Notes: a model not told the origin generated them from the sequence alone. 64,000 bases of DNA from Tritrichomonas musculus (GCA_039105265.1 JAPFFF010000002.1:124001-188000); one strand, 5' to 3'. Positions 31,188 to 42,698 are shown, numbered from the stretch's first letter. A program made the numbers and translations.

Positions 31188-34100
31188 ACAGTTTAACATC
31201 ACTCGCAGTTTAACATCACTCGCAGTTTAACATCACTCGCAGTTTCACATCATTCACAGTTTCACATCATTCACAGTTTAGCATCATTCGCAGTTTAACA
31301 TCATTCACAGTTTAGCATCATTCGCAGTTTAGCATCATTCACAGTTTCACATCATTCGCAGTTTCACATCATTCACAGTTTCACATCATTCACAGTTTCA
31401 CATCATTCACAGTTTAACATCACTCGCAGTTTAACATCACTCGCAGTTTAACATCACTCGCAGTTTCACATCATTCACAGTTTCACATCATTCACAGTTT
31501 AGCATCATTCGCAGTTTAACATCATTCACAGTTTAGCATCATTCGCAGTTTCACATCATTCACAGTTTAGCATCATTCGCAGTTTCACATCATTCACAGT
31601 TTAGCATCATTCGCAGTTTCACATCATTCACAGTTTCACATCATTCACAGTTTAACATCACTCGCAGTTTAACATCACTCGCAGTTTAACATCACTCGCA
31701 GTTTCACATCATTCACAGTTTCACATCATTCACAGTTTAGCATCATTCGCAGTTTCACATCATTCACAGTTTAACATCATTCGCAGTTTCACATCATTCA
31801 CAGTTTAGCATCATTCGCAGTTTCACATCATTCACAGTTTAGCATCATTCGCAGTTTCACATCATTCACAGTTTAGCATCATTCGCAGTTTCACATCATT
31901 CACAGTTTAGCATCATTCGCAGTTTCACATCATTCACAGTTTAGCATCATTCGCAGTTTCACATCATTCACAGTTTAGCATCATTCGCAGTTTAGCATCA
32001 TTCACAGTTTAACATCATTCACAGTTTAACATCATTCGCAGTTTCACATCATTCACAGTTTAGCATCATTCGCAGTTTCACATCATTCACAGTTTAGCAT
32101 CATTCGCAGTTTCACATCATTCACAGTTTCACATCATTCGCAGTTTCACATCATTCACAGTTTCACATCATTCACAGTTTAACATCACTCGCAGTTTAAC
32201 ATCACTCGCAGTTTAACATCACTCGCAGTTTCACATCATTCGCAGTTTCACATCATTCACAGTTTCACATCATTCGCAGTTTAGCATCATTCGCAGTTTC
32301 ACATCATTCACAGTTTAGCATCATTCGCAGTTTCACATCATTCACAGTTTAGCATCATTCGCAGTTTCACATCATTCAGAGTTTAGCATCATTCGCAGTT
32401 TCACATCATTCACAGTTTAGCATCATTCACAGTTTCACATCATTCACAGTTTCACATCATTCGCAGTTTCACATCATTCACAGTTTCACATCATTCGCAG
32501 TTTCACATCATTCACAGTTTCACATCATTCACAGTTTCACATCATTCACAGTTTAGCATCATTCGCAGTTTCACATCATTCACAGTTTAGCATCATTCGC
32601 AGTTTCACATCATTCACAGTTTCACATCATTCGCAGTTTCACATCATTCACAGTTTCACATCACTCGCAGTTTCACATCATTCACAGTTTCACATCATTC
32701 GCAGTTTCACATCATTCACAGTTTAGCATCATTCGCAGTTTCACATCATTCACAGTTTAGCATCATTCGCAGTTTCACATCATTCACAGTTTCACATCAT
32801 TCACAGTTTCACATCATTCACAGTTTCACATCATTCGCAGTTTCACATCATTCACAGTTTAGCATCATTCGCAGTTTCACATCATTCACAGTTTAGCATC
32901 ATTCGCAGTTTAGCATCATTCACAGTTTAACATCACTCGCAGTTTAACATCACTCGCAGTTTAACATCACTCGCAGTTTAACATCATTCGCAGTTTCACA
33001 TCATTCGCAGTTTCACATCATTCACAGTTTAGCATCATTCGCAGTTTAGCATCATTCACAGTTTAACATCACTCGCAGTTTAGCATCATTCGCAGTTTCA
33101 CATCATTCACAGTTTAGCATCATTCGCAGTTTCACATCATTCACAGTTTAGCATCATTCACAGTTTAGCATCATTCGCAGTTTAACATCACTCGCAGTTT
33201 AGCATCATTCACAGTTTAGCATCATTCGCAGTTTAACATCACTCGCAGTTTAGCATCATTCGCAGTTTAACATCATTCGCAGTTTCACATCATTCACAGT
33301 TTAGCATCATTCACAGTTTCACATCATTCGCAGTTTCACATCATTCACAGTTTCACATCATTCGCAGTTTCACATCATTCGCAGTTTAACATCATTCACA
33401 GTTTAGCATCATTCGCAGTTTAACATCATTCGCAGTTTCACATCACTCGCAGTTTAACATCATTCACAGTTTAGCATCATTCGCAGTTTAGCATCATTCG
33501 CAGTTTAACATCACTCGCAGTTTAGCATCATTCGCAGTTTCACATCATTCACAGTTTAGCATCATTCGCAGTTTCACATCATTCACAGTTTAGCATCATT
33601 CACAGTTTAGCATCATTCGCAGTTTAACATCACTCGCAGTTTAGCATCATTCACAGTTTAGCATCATTCGCAGTTTAACATCACTCGCAGTTTAGCATCA
33701 TTCGCAGTTTAACATCATTCGCAGTTTCACATCATTCACAGTTTAGCATCATTCGCAGTTTCACATCATTCACAGTTTCACATCATTCGCAGTTTAGCAT
33801 CATTCACAGTTTAGCATCATTCGCAGTTTAACATCACTCGCAGTTTAACATCACTCGCAGTTTAACATCATTCGCAGTTTCACATCATTCACAGTTTCAC
33901 ATCATTCGCAGTTTAGCATCATTCACAGTTTAGCATCATTCGCAGTTTAACATCACTCGCAGTTTAACATCACTCGCAGTTTAACATCACTCGCAGTTTC
34001 ACATCATTCACAGTTTCACATCATTCACAGTTTAGCATCATTCGCAGTTTAACATCACTCGCAGTTTAGCATCATTCGCAGTTTAACATCATTCGCAGTT

Positions 34101-37100
34101 TCACATCATTCACAGTTTAGCATCATTCGCAGTTTCACATCATTCACAGTTTCACATCATTCGCAGTTTCACATCATTCACAGTTTCACATCATTCACAG
34201 TTTAACATCACTCGCAGTTTAACATCACTCGCAGTTTAACATCACTCGCAGTTTCACATCATTCACAGTTTCACATCATTCACAGTTTCACATCACTCGC
34301 AGTTTAACATCATTCACAGTTTAACATCATTCGCAGTTTCACATCATTCACAGTTTCACATCATTCACAGTTTAGCATCATTCGCAGTTTAGCATCATTC
34401 ACAGTTTAACATCATTCACAGTTTAACATCATTCGCAGTTTCACATCATTCACAGTTTAGCATCATTCGCAGTTTCACATCATTCACAGTTTAGCATCAT
34501 TCGCAGTTTCACATCATTCACAGTTTAACATCATTCACAGTTTAACATCATTCGCAGTTTCACATCATTCACAGTTTAGCATCATTCGCAGTTTCACATC
34601 ATTCACAGTTTAGCATCATTCGCAGTTTAGCATCATTCACAGTTTAACATCATTCACAGTTTAACATCATTCGCAGTTTCACATCATTCACAGTTTCACA
34701 TCATTCACAGTTTAACATCACTCGCAGTTTAACATCACTCGCAGTTTAACATCATTCGCAGTTTCACATCATTCGCAGTTTCACATCATTCACAGTTTAG
34801 CATCATTCGCAGTTTAGCATCATTCACAGTTTAACATCATTCACAGTTTAACATCATTCGCAGTTTCACATCATTCACAGTTTAGCATCATTCGCAGTTT
34901 AACATCACTCGCAGTTTAGCATCATTCGCAGTTTCACATCATTCACAGTTTAGCATCATTCGCAGTTTCACATCATTCACAGTTTAGCATCATTCACAGT
35001 TTAGCATCATTCGCAGTTTAACATCACTCGCAGTTTAGCATCATTCACAGTTTAGCATCATTCGCAGTTTAACATCACTCGCAGTTTAGCATCATTCGCA
35101 GTTTAACATCATTCGCAGTTTCACATCATTCACAGTTTAGCATCATTCGCAGTTTCACATCATTCACAGTTTCACATCATTCGCAGTTTAGCATCATTCA
35201 CAGTTTAGCATCATTCACAGTTTAACATCACTCGCAGTTTAACATCACTCGCAGTTTAACATCACTCGCAGTTTCACATCATTCACAGTTTCACATCATT
35301 CACAGTTTAGCATCATTCGCAGTTTAACATCACTCGCAGTTTAGCATCATTCGCAGTTTAACATCATTCGCAGTTTCACATCATTCACAGTTTCACATCA
35401 TTCACAGTTTAACATCACTCGCAGTTTAACATCACTCGCAGTTTAACATCACTCGCAGTTTCACATCATTCGCAGTTTCACATCATTCACAGTTTCACAT
35501 CATTCACAGTTTAGCATCATTCGCAGTTTCACATCATTCACAGTTTAGCATCATTCGCAGTTTCACATCATTCACAGTTTAGCATCATTCGCAGTTTCAC
35601 ATCATTCACAGTTTAGCATCATTCACAGTTTCACATCATTCACAGTTTCACATCATTCGCAGTTTCACATCATTCACAGTTTCACATCATTCGCAGTTTC
35701 ACATCATTCACAGTTTCACATCATTCACAGTTTCACATCATTCACAGTTTAGCATCATTCGCAGTTTAGCATCATTCACAGTTTAACATCATTCACAGTT
35801 TAACATCATTCGCAGTTTCACATCATTCACAGTTTAGCATCATTCGCAGTTTCACATCATTCACAGTTTAGCATCATTCGCAGTTTCACATCATTCACAG
35901 TTTAACATCACTCGCAGTTTAGCATCATTCGCAGTTTCACATCATTCACAGTTTAGCATCATTCACAGTTTCACATCATTCACAGTTTCACATCATTCGC
36001 AGTTTCACATCATTCACAGTTTAGCATCATTCGCAGTTTCACATCATTCACAGTTTAGCATCATTCGCAGTTTCACATCATTCACAGTTTAGCATCATTC
36101 GCAGTTTAACATCATTCACAGTTTCACATCATTCACAGTTTCACATCATTCACAGTTTCACATCATTCGCAGTTTCACATCATTCACAGTTTAGCATCAT
36201 TCGCAGTTTCACATCATTCACAGTTTAGCATCATTCGCAGTTTCACATCATTCACAGTTTCACATCATTCGCAGTTTCACATCATTCGCAGTTTCACATC
36301 ATTCACAGTTTCACATCATTCGCAGTTTCACATCATTCACAGTTTCACATCATTCACAGTTTCACATCATTCACAGTTTAGCATCATTCGCAGTTTCACA
36401 TCATTCACAGTTTAGCATCATTCGCAGTTTCACATCATTCACAGTTTCACATCATTCGCAGTTTCACATCATTCACAGTTTCACATCACTCGCAGTTTCA
36501 CATCATTCACAGTTTCACATCATTCGCAGTTTCACATCATTCACAGTTTAGCATCATTCGCAGTTTCACATCATTCACAGTTTAGCATCATTCGCAGTTT
36601 CACATCATTCACAGTTTCACATCATTCACAGTTTCACATCATTCACAGTTTCACATCATTCGCAGTTTCAGATCATTCACAGTTTAGCATCATTCGCAGT
36701 TTCACATCATTCACAGTTTAGCATCATTCGCAGTTTCACATCATTCACAGTTTCACATCATTCGCAGTTTCACATCATTCACAGTTTCACATCATTCGCA
36801 GTTTCACATCATTCACAGTTTAGCATCATTCGCAGTTTCACATCATTCACAGTTTAGCATCATTCGCAGTTTCACATCATTCACAGTTTAGCATCATTCG
36901 CAGTTTCACATCATTCACAGTTTAGCATCATTCGCAGTTTCACATCATTCACAGTTTAGCATCATTCGCAGTTTCACATCATTCACAGTTTAGCATCATT
37001 CGCAGTTTCACATCATTCACAGTTTAGCATCATTCGCAGTTTCACATCATTCACAGTTTAGCATCATTCGCAGTTTCACATCATTCACAGTTTAGCATCA

Positions 37101-38249
37101 TTCGCAGTTTCACATCATTCACAGTTTAGCATCATTCGCAGTTTCACATCATTCACAGTTTAACATCATTCGCAGTTTCACATCATTCACAGTTTAGCAT
37201 CATTCGCAGTTTCACATCATTCACAGTTTAGCATCATTCGCAGTTTCACATCATTCACAGTTTAGCATCATTCGCAGTTTCACATCATTCACAGTTTAGC
37301 ATCATTCGCAGTTTCACATCATTCAAAGTTTCACATCATTCGCAGTTTCACATCATTCACAGTTTCACATCATTCACAGTTTAACATCACTCGCAGTTTA
37401 ACATCACTCGCAGTTTAACATCACTCGCAGTTTCACATCATTCACAGTTTAGCATCATTCGCAGTTTAGCATCATTCACAGTTTAACATCATTCGCAGTT
37501 TCACATCATTCACAGTTTCACATCATTCGCAGTTTCACATCATTCACAGTTTAGCATCATTCGCAGTTTCACATCATTCACAGTTTAGCATCATTCGCAG
37601 TTTCACATCATTCACAGTTTAGCATCATTCGCAGTTTCACATCATTCACAGTTTAGCATCATTCGCAGTTTCACATCATTCACAGTTTAGCATCATTCGC
37701 AGTTTCACATCATTCACAGTTTAGCATCATTCGCAGTTTCACATCATTCACAGTTTAGCATCATTCGCAGTTTAGCATCATTCACAGTTTAACATCATTC
37801 ACAGTTTAACATCATTCGCAGTTTCACATCATTCACAGTTTAGCATCATTCGCAGTTTCACATCATTCACAGTTTAGCATCATTCGCAGTTTAGCATCAT
37901 TCACAGTTTAACATCATTCACAGTTTAACATCATTCGCAGTTTCACATCATTCACAGTTTCACATCATTCGCAGTTTCACATCATTCACAGTTTAGCATC
38001 ATTCGCAGTTTCACATCATTCACAGTTTAGCATCATTCGCAGTTTCACATCATTCACAGTTTAGCATCATTCGCAGTTTCACATCATTCACAGTTTAGCA
38101 TCATTCGCAGTTTCACATCATTCACAGTTTAGCATCATTCGCAGTTTCACATCATTCACAGTTTAGCATCATTCGCAGTTTCACATCATTCACAGTTTAA
38201 CATCATTCGCAGTTTCACATCATTCACAGTTTAACATCAATCGCAGTTT

Positions 38250-38513
38250 TATCAGATTTAGCGACAATTGTTCCACCGGAAACAAAAAATATTACAATAA
38301 TCATCAACAAACGTTCAGAGATTATTGATTTGGAATATCTTGAAACTACTAAAGCAAATGTCGACTTTCATTTGGGTCCTGAGCCCAACATTTTGGTAAT
38401 GAATCTGAAATTTGGGTATTTTCGAAAACACCAAAAGGGATTTCTATATTATTAGATCAAGAGCGTAAGCATCTCCGCTTTTTGGATCCTTTTAATCCAG
38501 AAGTTGTTTGATG
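38250..38513 (+). pseudogene. Unrecognised coding remnant next to the satellite
   Basis: Immediately after the last satellite unit the composition changes to coding-like DNA with more GC. Two open stretches in different plus-strand frames have protein-like composition. The first begins LSDLATIVPPETKN and the second ends in DPFNPEVV before a stop at 38,511-38,513. I recognise no family. It looks like the 3' end of a decayed gene or mobile element whose 5' part is missing or replaced by the array. Confidence 0.4.
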
Positions 38514-38706
38514 TGCTATTGAAATCTGCTGGACTATATACAATAAATGTTGGATAATCCTTCTTTGTAATTAAATTAACTTCATGTAAAAGATTGATTA
38601 ATTTATCTATAGAAAATTTTTTCATTTTCTTTATTGAAATTTCACCTTGATAAATTTCATTTGTTTCTTTATTTTGGCCAGAAAAAAATAAGATATCTAA
38701 AAAATA
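38452..38706 (-). pseudogene. Unrecognised minus-strand coding remnant
   Basis: On the minus strand an 84-codon frame runs from about 38,706 down to a stop at 38,452. It holds residues such as LDILFFSGQNKETNEIYQ near the start, YPTFIVYSPADF in the middle and AEMLTLLI at the end, with residue use typical of this genome. There is no good upstream start codon, and an in-frame stop lies just before it, so it is an exon or a truncated gene rather than a whole one. It overlaps the end of the plus-strand remnant and precedes the promoter of the next gene. Family not recognised. Confidence 0.4.
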
Positions 38707-38734
38707 TTATTTTTATAATTTTAATATTTTTATA

Positions 38735-38747
38735 TCACATTTCATGA
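38735..38747 (+). promoter_or_regulatory. Inr-like core promoter
   Basis: TCACATTTCATGA lies 12 bp before the ATG at 38,759. It matches the published Trichomonas initiator consensus TCAYTWYTCATTA at 11 of 13 positions, and nearly the same word precedes the gene at 55,136. Transcription would start within it, giving a very short 5' leader. Confidence 0.55.
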
Positions 38748-38758
38748 ATTTATAAAAT

Positions 38759-40873
38759 ATGGATTCAAAACATATCGAAAAATCAAAATTAAAATCGAGA
38801 TTATTCCAAATTCCTATTGAAAAATTCGAGGAAGATATGAATACAGAATCATCAAAAGATAAGAAGATAGAAATTGTTGATCTTTTTCTAAATTGTAATA
38901 ATCTTCGATCCGAAGAAGAATTCTTTGATCTTGAAAGCTCTATACATGAAGCATGTAGGGTTGGTGATCTCGAATTACTTAAAATTTATTTGAGTGAAAC
39001 AGTCGAGAATCAATCGAAAGATCTTCTATTCAAAATTGATCGACCGACTCGAACAGCATCTTTATTCAAAATCAAAAATTACAACTCAGACGAATTTCTT
39101 ATTCCACGAACATTTCAATATGAATCTGTAGATTATTTAATTACTAGTGTTAATGATCTTTCACAATTTGAGGTCAAAACGATCAAATTTGAAACAAATT
39201 CAAATGTCCAAACAATTTATCGATATGGATCAGATTTTTTAAATTTATTTTCTGTTTCAGCAATTGAAGAAATTTATTTTCCACCAAGTTTGAAAGAATT
39301 GAAAAAAGGATGGTGTGATGGAGCTGGAACATTGAACAAAATTATAATTTCACCATTGAACGATAGATTCATATTCAAAGAAAACAAATATTTATTAGGA
39401 AAAAGTGATCCAAATAACGATGAATTTGATATTCTTTATTTCGCAAGTCGTGACATCAAAGAGATTTCTATTCCATCAAATATCAAAATCATTTCATCAT
39501 ATGCATTTTCAGGATGCAAAAATCTGACGAAAGTTGAAATTTCACCAAATTCTAATTTAGAAATAATTGAATCATATGCATTTTCATATACAAATATCAA
39601 CGAAATTTTTATTCCACCAAAAGTTTCAACAATATGTGAATATGTGTTTTATAGTTGTGAAAATCTTAACAAAGTTGAAATTCCACCAAATTCTAATTTA
39701 AAAACAATTGAAAAAGGTGCGTTTTTTTCTTCAAATATTAAAGAAATTTATTTTTCCCCAAATTTGAAAGAATTGAAAAAAGGATGGTGTGATGGAGCTG
39801 GAACATTGAACAAAGTTATAATTTCACCATTGAACGATAGATTCATATTCAAAGAAAACAAATATTTATTAGGAAAAAGTGATCCAAACAACGACGAATT
39901 TGATATTCTTTATTTCGCAAGTCGTGACATCAAAGAGATTTCTATTCCATCAAATATCAAAATCATTTCATCATATGCATTTTCAGGATGCAAAAATTTG
40001 ACAAAAGTTGAAATTTCACCAAATTCTAATTTAGAAATAATTGAATCATATGCATTTTCATATACAAATATCAACGAAATTTTTATTCCACCAAAAGTTT
40101 CAACAATATGTAAATATGCATTTTTCAATTGCCATATTCTTATTACTATTGAAATATTATCAAATTCCAATTTAAAAACAATTGAAAAAGGTGCGTTTTT
40201 TTCTTCAAATATTAAAGAAATTTATTTTCCCCCAAATTTGAAAGAATTGAAAAAAGGATGGTGTGATGGAGCTGGAACATTGAACAAAGTTATAATTTCA
40301 CCATTGAACGATAGATTCATATTCAAAGAAAATAAATATTTATTAGGAAAAAGTGATCCAAACAACGATGAATTTGATATTCTTTATTTCGCAAGTCGTG
40401 ACATCAAAGAGATTTCTATTCCATCAAATATCAAAATCATTTCATCATATGCATTTTCAGGATGCAAAAATCTGACGAAAGTTGAAATTTCACCAAATTC
40501 TGATTTAGAAATAATTGAATCATATGCATTTTCATATACAAATATCACCGAAATTTTTATTCCACCAAAAGTTTTAATAATATGTGAATATGTGTTTTAT
40601 AGTTGTGAAAATCTTAACAAAGTTGAAATTCCACCAAATTCTAATTTACAAACAATTGAATTAAATGCATTTTCATTTGCACCAATCAAAGAAATTTTTA
40701 TTCCATCAAAAGTTTCAAAAATAAGTGAAAGTTCATTTTACTTTTGCAAAAATCTTCAAATTGTTGAAATTTCAGAAGAATCAGAATTAGATTCATTTCT
40801 ATTATCAGCTTTTTCTCATTGTCCAGAGGTCATAATTATGATTCCATCATCATTTAAAATTGATAATAATTAA
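38759..40873 (+). CDS. BspA-like leucine-rich-repeat protein with three internal 158-residue repeats
   Basis: The 704-residue product starts at an ATG 12 bp downstream of an Inr-like motif, and its stop TAA is followed at once by TAAA. Residues about 1-100 are charged and include one ankyrin-like helix pair (SSIHEACRVGDLELLKIYL). From about residue 100 comes the trichomonad BspA-type LRR region (LRR_5 family), with IPSNIKIISSYAFSGCKNL-type repeats of about 23 residues. A block holding a GWCDGAGTLNK island and a YLLGKSDPNNDEF island, followed by LRRs, is present three times at a strict 474-bp (158-residue) period, with GGATGG at 39,308, 39,782 and 40,256. The copies are almost identical at DNA level. 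I see no signal peptide or membrane segment, so surface location is not supported. BspA-like proteins in trichomonads are often proposed as adhesion proteins; some are cytoplasmic. The LRR assignment is solid, the function is not. Confidence 0.9.
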   Translation: MDSKHIEKSKLKSRLFQIPIEKFEEDMNTESSKDKKIEIVDLFLNCNNLRSEEEFFDLESSIHEACRVGDLELLKIYLSETVENQSKDLLFKIDRPTRTASLFKIKNYNSDEFLIPRTFQYESVDYLITSVNDLSQFEVKTIKFETNSNVQTIYRYGSDFLNLFSVSAIEEIYFPPSLKELKKGWCDGAGTLNKIIISPLNDRFIFKENKYLLGKSDPNNDEFDILYFASRDIKEISIPSNIKIISSYAFSGCKNLTKVEISPNSNLEIIESYAFSYTNINEIFIPPKVSTICEYVFYSCENLNKVEIPPNSNLKTIEKGAFFSSNIKEIYFSPNLKELKKGWCDGAGTLNKVIISPLNDRFIFKENKYLLGKSDPNNDEFDILYFASRDIKEISIPSNIKIISSYAFSGCKNLTKVEISPNSNLEIIESYAFSYTNINEIFIPPKVSTICKYAFFNCHILITIEILSNSNLKTIEKGAFFSSNIKEIYFPPNLKELKKGWCDGAGTLNKVIISPLNDRFIFKENKYLLGKSDPNNDEFDILYFASRDIKEISIPSNIKIISSYAFSGCKNLTKVEISPNSDLEIIESYAFSYTNITEIFIPPKVLIICEYVFYSCENLNKVEIPPNSNLQTIELNAFSFAPIKEIFIPSKVSKISESSFYFCKNLQIVEISEESELDSFLLSAFSHCPEVIIMIPSSFKIDNN
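39266..40688 (+). repeat. Threefold 474-bp tandem repeat inside the LRR gene
   Basis: Three consecutive 474-bp copies (starting near 39,266, 39,740 and 40,214) encode the same LRR plus GWCDGAG block. Most differences are single bases such as aataac/aacaac/aacgac in the DPNNDEF codons. 474 is a multiple of 3, so copy number can change without breaking the frame. The near identity implies recent unequal exchange or gene conversion. Confidence 0.88.
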
Positions 40874-41276
40874 TAAATTTAATAAACAAATCCATTATAA
40901 CAATAAATTAATAAATTAATTAATTCATATGAATTATTTTTCTATAACAAACAAACAAGTAAACAAGAAATCAAAAGTAGTACCATTTTTGATCTAAATT
41001 TGACCATAATAGCGTATTTTTTTTTTTTTCGATTAAAAATATGGTACGACTTTTGACTCCCCTCAATCTAAAAAATTTAAATAGTTTATGAATAAAAAGT
41101 TTTTATTTCAATTCCTCTTCAAAAAGTTAGTTATGAGAACAAATATATTCACAAATTGAAAAAACTGTCAATTTTACATTAGGCAAAATCACAAAAAAAA
41201 AAAATAAAATAAAATAAACACCGAAAAGCAAGAATCAATATTTACCAATTACTTAGATAACATTGTAAACCACAAA
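40874..41276. other. AT-rich intergenic stretch
   Basis: No gene seen. It carries the TAAATTTAATAAA-type 3' end of the LRR gene, poly-T and poly-A runs (near 41,020 and 41,192), and a short slightly GC-richer patch around 41,045-41,065. Nothing else is supportable. Confidence 0.6.
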
Positions 41277-41453
41277 ATGTTAATAACTTTACCAAAACAG
41301 GCAATAATAATTTTGAATTACTTAGCAGAAGACAAAGAGATGATGATTTTTCATTTATTGAATATAATTGACGAAGTACTTCCGATTATAAAAGAAAAAA
41401 TTCTTCAATTACCAAATTGTAATTCAATATTGTTTTCAGTCTTTACAATTTAA
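41277..41453 (+). CDS. Small possible ORF, 58 residues, unrecognised
   Basis: An ATG at 41,277 opens 58 codons ending at TAA 41,451-41,453. The product starts MLITLPKQAIIILNYLAEDK and has balanced charged and hydrophobic residues (NIIDEVLPIIKEKILQLP) that look more like real coding than the surrounding AT-rich DNA. It could form two or three helices. There is no clear Inr and no recognisable family. It may be a small gene or the surviving piece of a larger decayed one. Confidence 0.3.
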   Translation: MLITLPKQAIIILNYLAEDKEMMIFHLLNIIDEVLPIIKEKILQLPNCNSILFSVFTI

Positions 41454-41494
41454 AAGAATAATAATAGATCATAAAAGAAAATTAATTGATTTAT

Positions 41495-42643
41495 TTAAAA
41501 GATATTACATGGCCCTGGATGATAACCTCCTCTGCGATTGTAATAAAGATTATATTGATTTGGATTTTGTTTGGGACTTTCTTCAAAAATTCTAATTCCA
41601 ATGTTAGGCGAAACTTCAAAAGGAGTCAATGATTTGCATCCGCCAAAAGCATACATTCCAATTTTGTTAATTGATGGCGGAATATTAATACTTGACAAAG
41701 AACAGCAGTGCTCAAATGCGCTTGTGTCTATTAAGTTAATTAAAGGAGGATCTTCGAATATGACATTTTTAATTGATGTGCATGAAAAAAATGCAAAACG
41801 ACCAATAGAAACAACTGAATAAGGAATTATCACTTGTTCTAATGAAGTACAATTTGAGAAAGCACTATCCTCGATTTTTGTCACAGAAGAAGGAATTTTG
41901 ACATTTGCCAGATTGTTGCATCCATGAAAAGCAAATTGTGTAATTGATGTAATTGAAGACGGAATGTAAATTTCTGACAATGAAATGCAATCTTCAAAGG
42001 CACCATAACCAATTGAAGTAACTGAAGAAGGAATTGTTATTTGTTGCAAAGATGAACAATTATAAAAAGCTCTTCTTCCAATTAAAGTGACTGAAGAAGG
42101 TATTGTTACTTTGATTAGTGATGAACAGCCAGAAAATGTTTCATCTTCAATTGAAGTTATTGAAGAAGGTATGTTTACTTCTTCCAATAATTTGCATTCT
42201 TCAAGGGCACACTTGCCAATTGAAGTTACTGAAGATGGAATTTTTATTTCAATCAAAGATGAACAGTGTGAAAAAGTATTTTCTTCAATTGAAGTAATTG
42301 AAGAAGGTATTTCAATCTTCGCCAATGATGAACAATCAGCAAATGCATACCTACCAATCAATGTAACCGAAGAAGGGATCGAAAAATTCTTTAAACGTTC
42401 ACAGTTGTCAAAAGCATAACATCCTATTTTATTTAAAGAAGAATGGACTGTTATTTCACATAAATTTGGGCAATTTTGAAAAGCATTGTCTTCAATCTTT
42501 GTTACAAAAGAAGGAATTTCAAAATTCACTAATTTTTTGCATCCCCCAAAGCTACGTGTTACAATTTCAAATTTTGGATTTTTCAACAATAAGTCAACAA
42601 TTTCTTTGTTATCATTTTCAATGGCATAATAAATTGGAGTATA
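41495..42643 (-). CDS. 3' part of a composite gene: ankyrin unit followed by BspA-like LRRs
   Basis: The minus-strand frame is open from about 42,643 to the stop at 41,495 (TAAATAAA context). It begins with one ankyrin unit (TPIYYAIENDNKEIVDLLLK), then about 13 BspA-type LRRs of 23 residues with the core IPSSVTSIGxxAFxxCSSL, and ends in a polar tail NQYNLYYNRRGGYHPGPC. The first ATG (42,589) lies inside the ankyrin helix, so it is probably not the real start. The frame lies only about 55 bp downstream of the DUF3447 frame on the same strand (43,808-42,699). I infer that both are parts of one gene joined across a short AT-rich spacer, giving DUF3447, ankyrin, then LRR. No membrane segment is visible. 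Confidence 0.8.
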   Translation of the reverse strand, partial: YTPIYYAIENDNKEIVDLLLKNPKFEIVTRSFGGCKKLVNFEIPSFVTKIEDNAFQNCPNLCEITVHSSLNKIGCYAFDNCERLKNFSIPSSVTLIGRYAFADCSSLAKIEIPSSITSIEENTFSHCSSLIEIKIPSSVTSIGKCALEECKLLEEVNIPSSITSIEDETFSGCSSLIKVTIPSSVTLIGRRAFYNCSSLQQITIPSSVTSIGYGAFEDCISLSEIYIPSSITSITQFAFHGCNNLANVKIPSSVTKIEDSAFSNCTSLEQVIIPYSVVSIGRFAFFSCTSIKNVIFEDPPLINLIDTSAFEHCCSLSSINIPPSINKIGMYAFGGCKSLTPFEVSPNIGIRIFEESPKQNPNQYNLYYNRRGGYHPGPCNIF

Positions 42644-42698
42644 ATAAAAAAAAATAAATAATTAAAATTTCATTAAAAAAAAAACGGTTAAAACGTTA
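42644..42698 (-). other. Candidate intron or spacer between DUF3447 and ankyrin-LRR parts
   Basis: This AT-rich spacer separates two coding blocks that would form a sensible domain order if joined. Read on the minus strand it follows the block ending KVNINEEIVLIIY and precedes YTPIYYAIEND. It shows neither the GTATGT-type 5' end nor the ACTAACACACAG 3' end known for Trichomonas introns. The exact edges are uncertain by a few codons. Confidence 0.45.

Larger units (their letters stand above)
1..38249. repeat. 17-bp satellite array, about 2,250 copies
   Basis: The whole stretch is a head-to-tail array of the unit CATCATTCGCAGTTTCA. Nearly all variation falls at a few positions: T or C at base 6 (CATCATT or CATCACT), G or A at base 9 (CGC or CAC), and the last two bases CA, AA or AG. 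Unit starts satisfy position = 2 modulo 17 at every point I checked, from 2 to 38,235, so no net insertion or deletion has built up. Rare private variants include TCATTTACAG (8,861; 16,902), CGTAG (9,223; 11,229; 21,140), CAGAG (near 32,378), CAAAG (near 37,324) and CATCAATC (38,235). Unit GC is about 41 percent, well above the flanking DNA. As 17 is not a multiple of 3 and most units carry TAA or TAG, no long reading frame exists on either strand. The array continues beyond the left edge. A centromeric, subtelomeric or heterochromatic role is possible but nothing here shows it. Confidence 0.98.

Noticed and set aside
1-38249. CRISPR-like or coding repeat array
   Set aside because: Units are directly adjacent with no spacers, and the 17-bp period shifts the frame and brings stops, so it is a plain satellite.
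1-38249. Telomere repeat
   Set aside because: The unit is 17 bp, has no short G-rich core, varies in several bases and sits beside genes; nothing marks a chromosome end.
39910-40170. Minus-strand 86-codon frame inside the LRR gene
   Set aside because: It lies wholly opposite the LRR gene and arises from its repeated, biased codons.
41571-42657. Plus-strand frames opposite the minus-strand LRR gene
   Set aside because: They mirror the LRR repeats on the other strand (ITEEGI-type repeats) and have no start signals.
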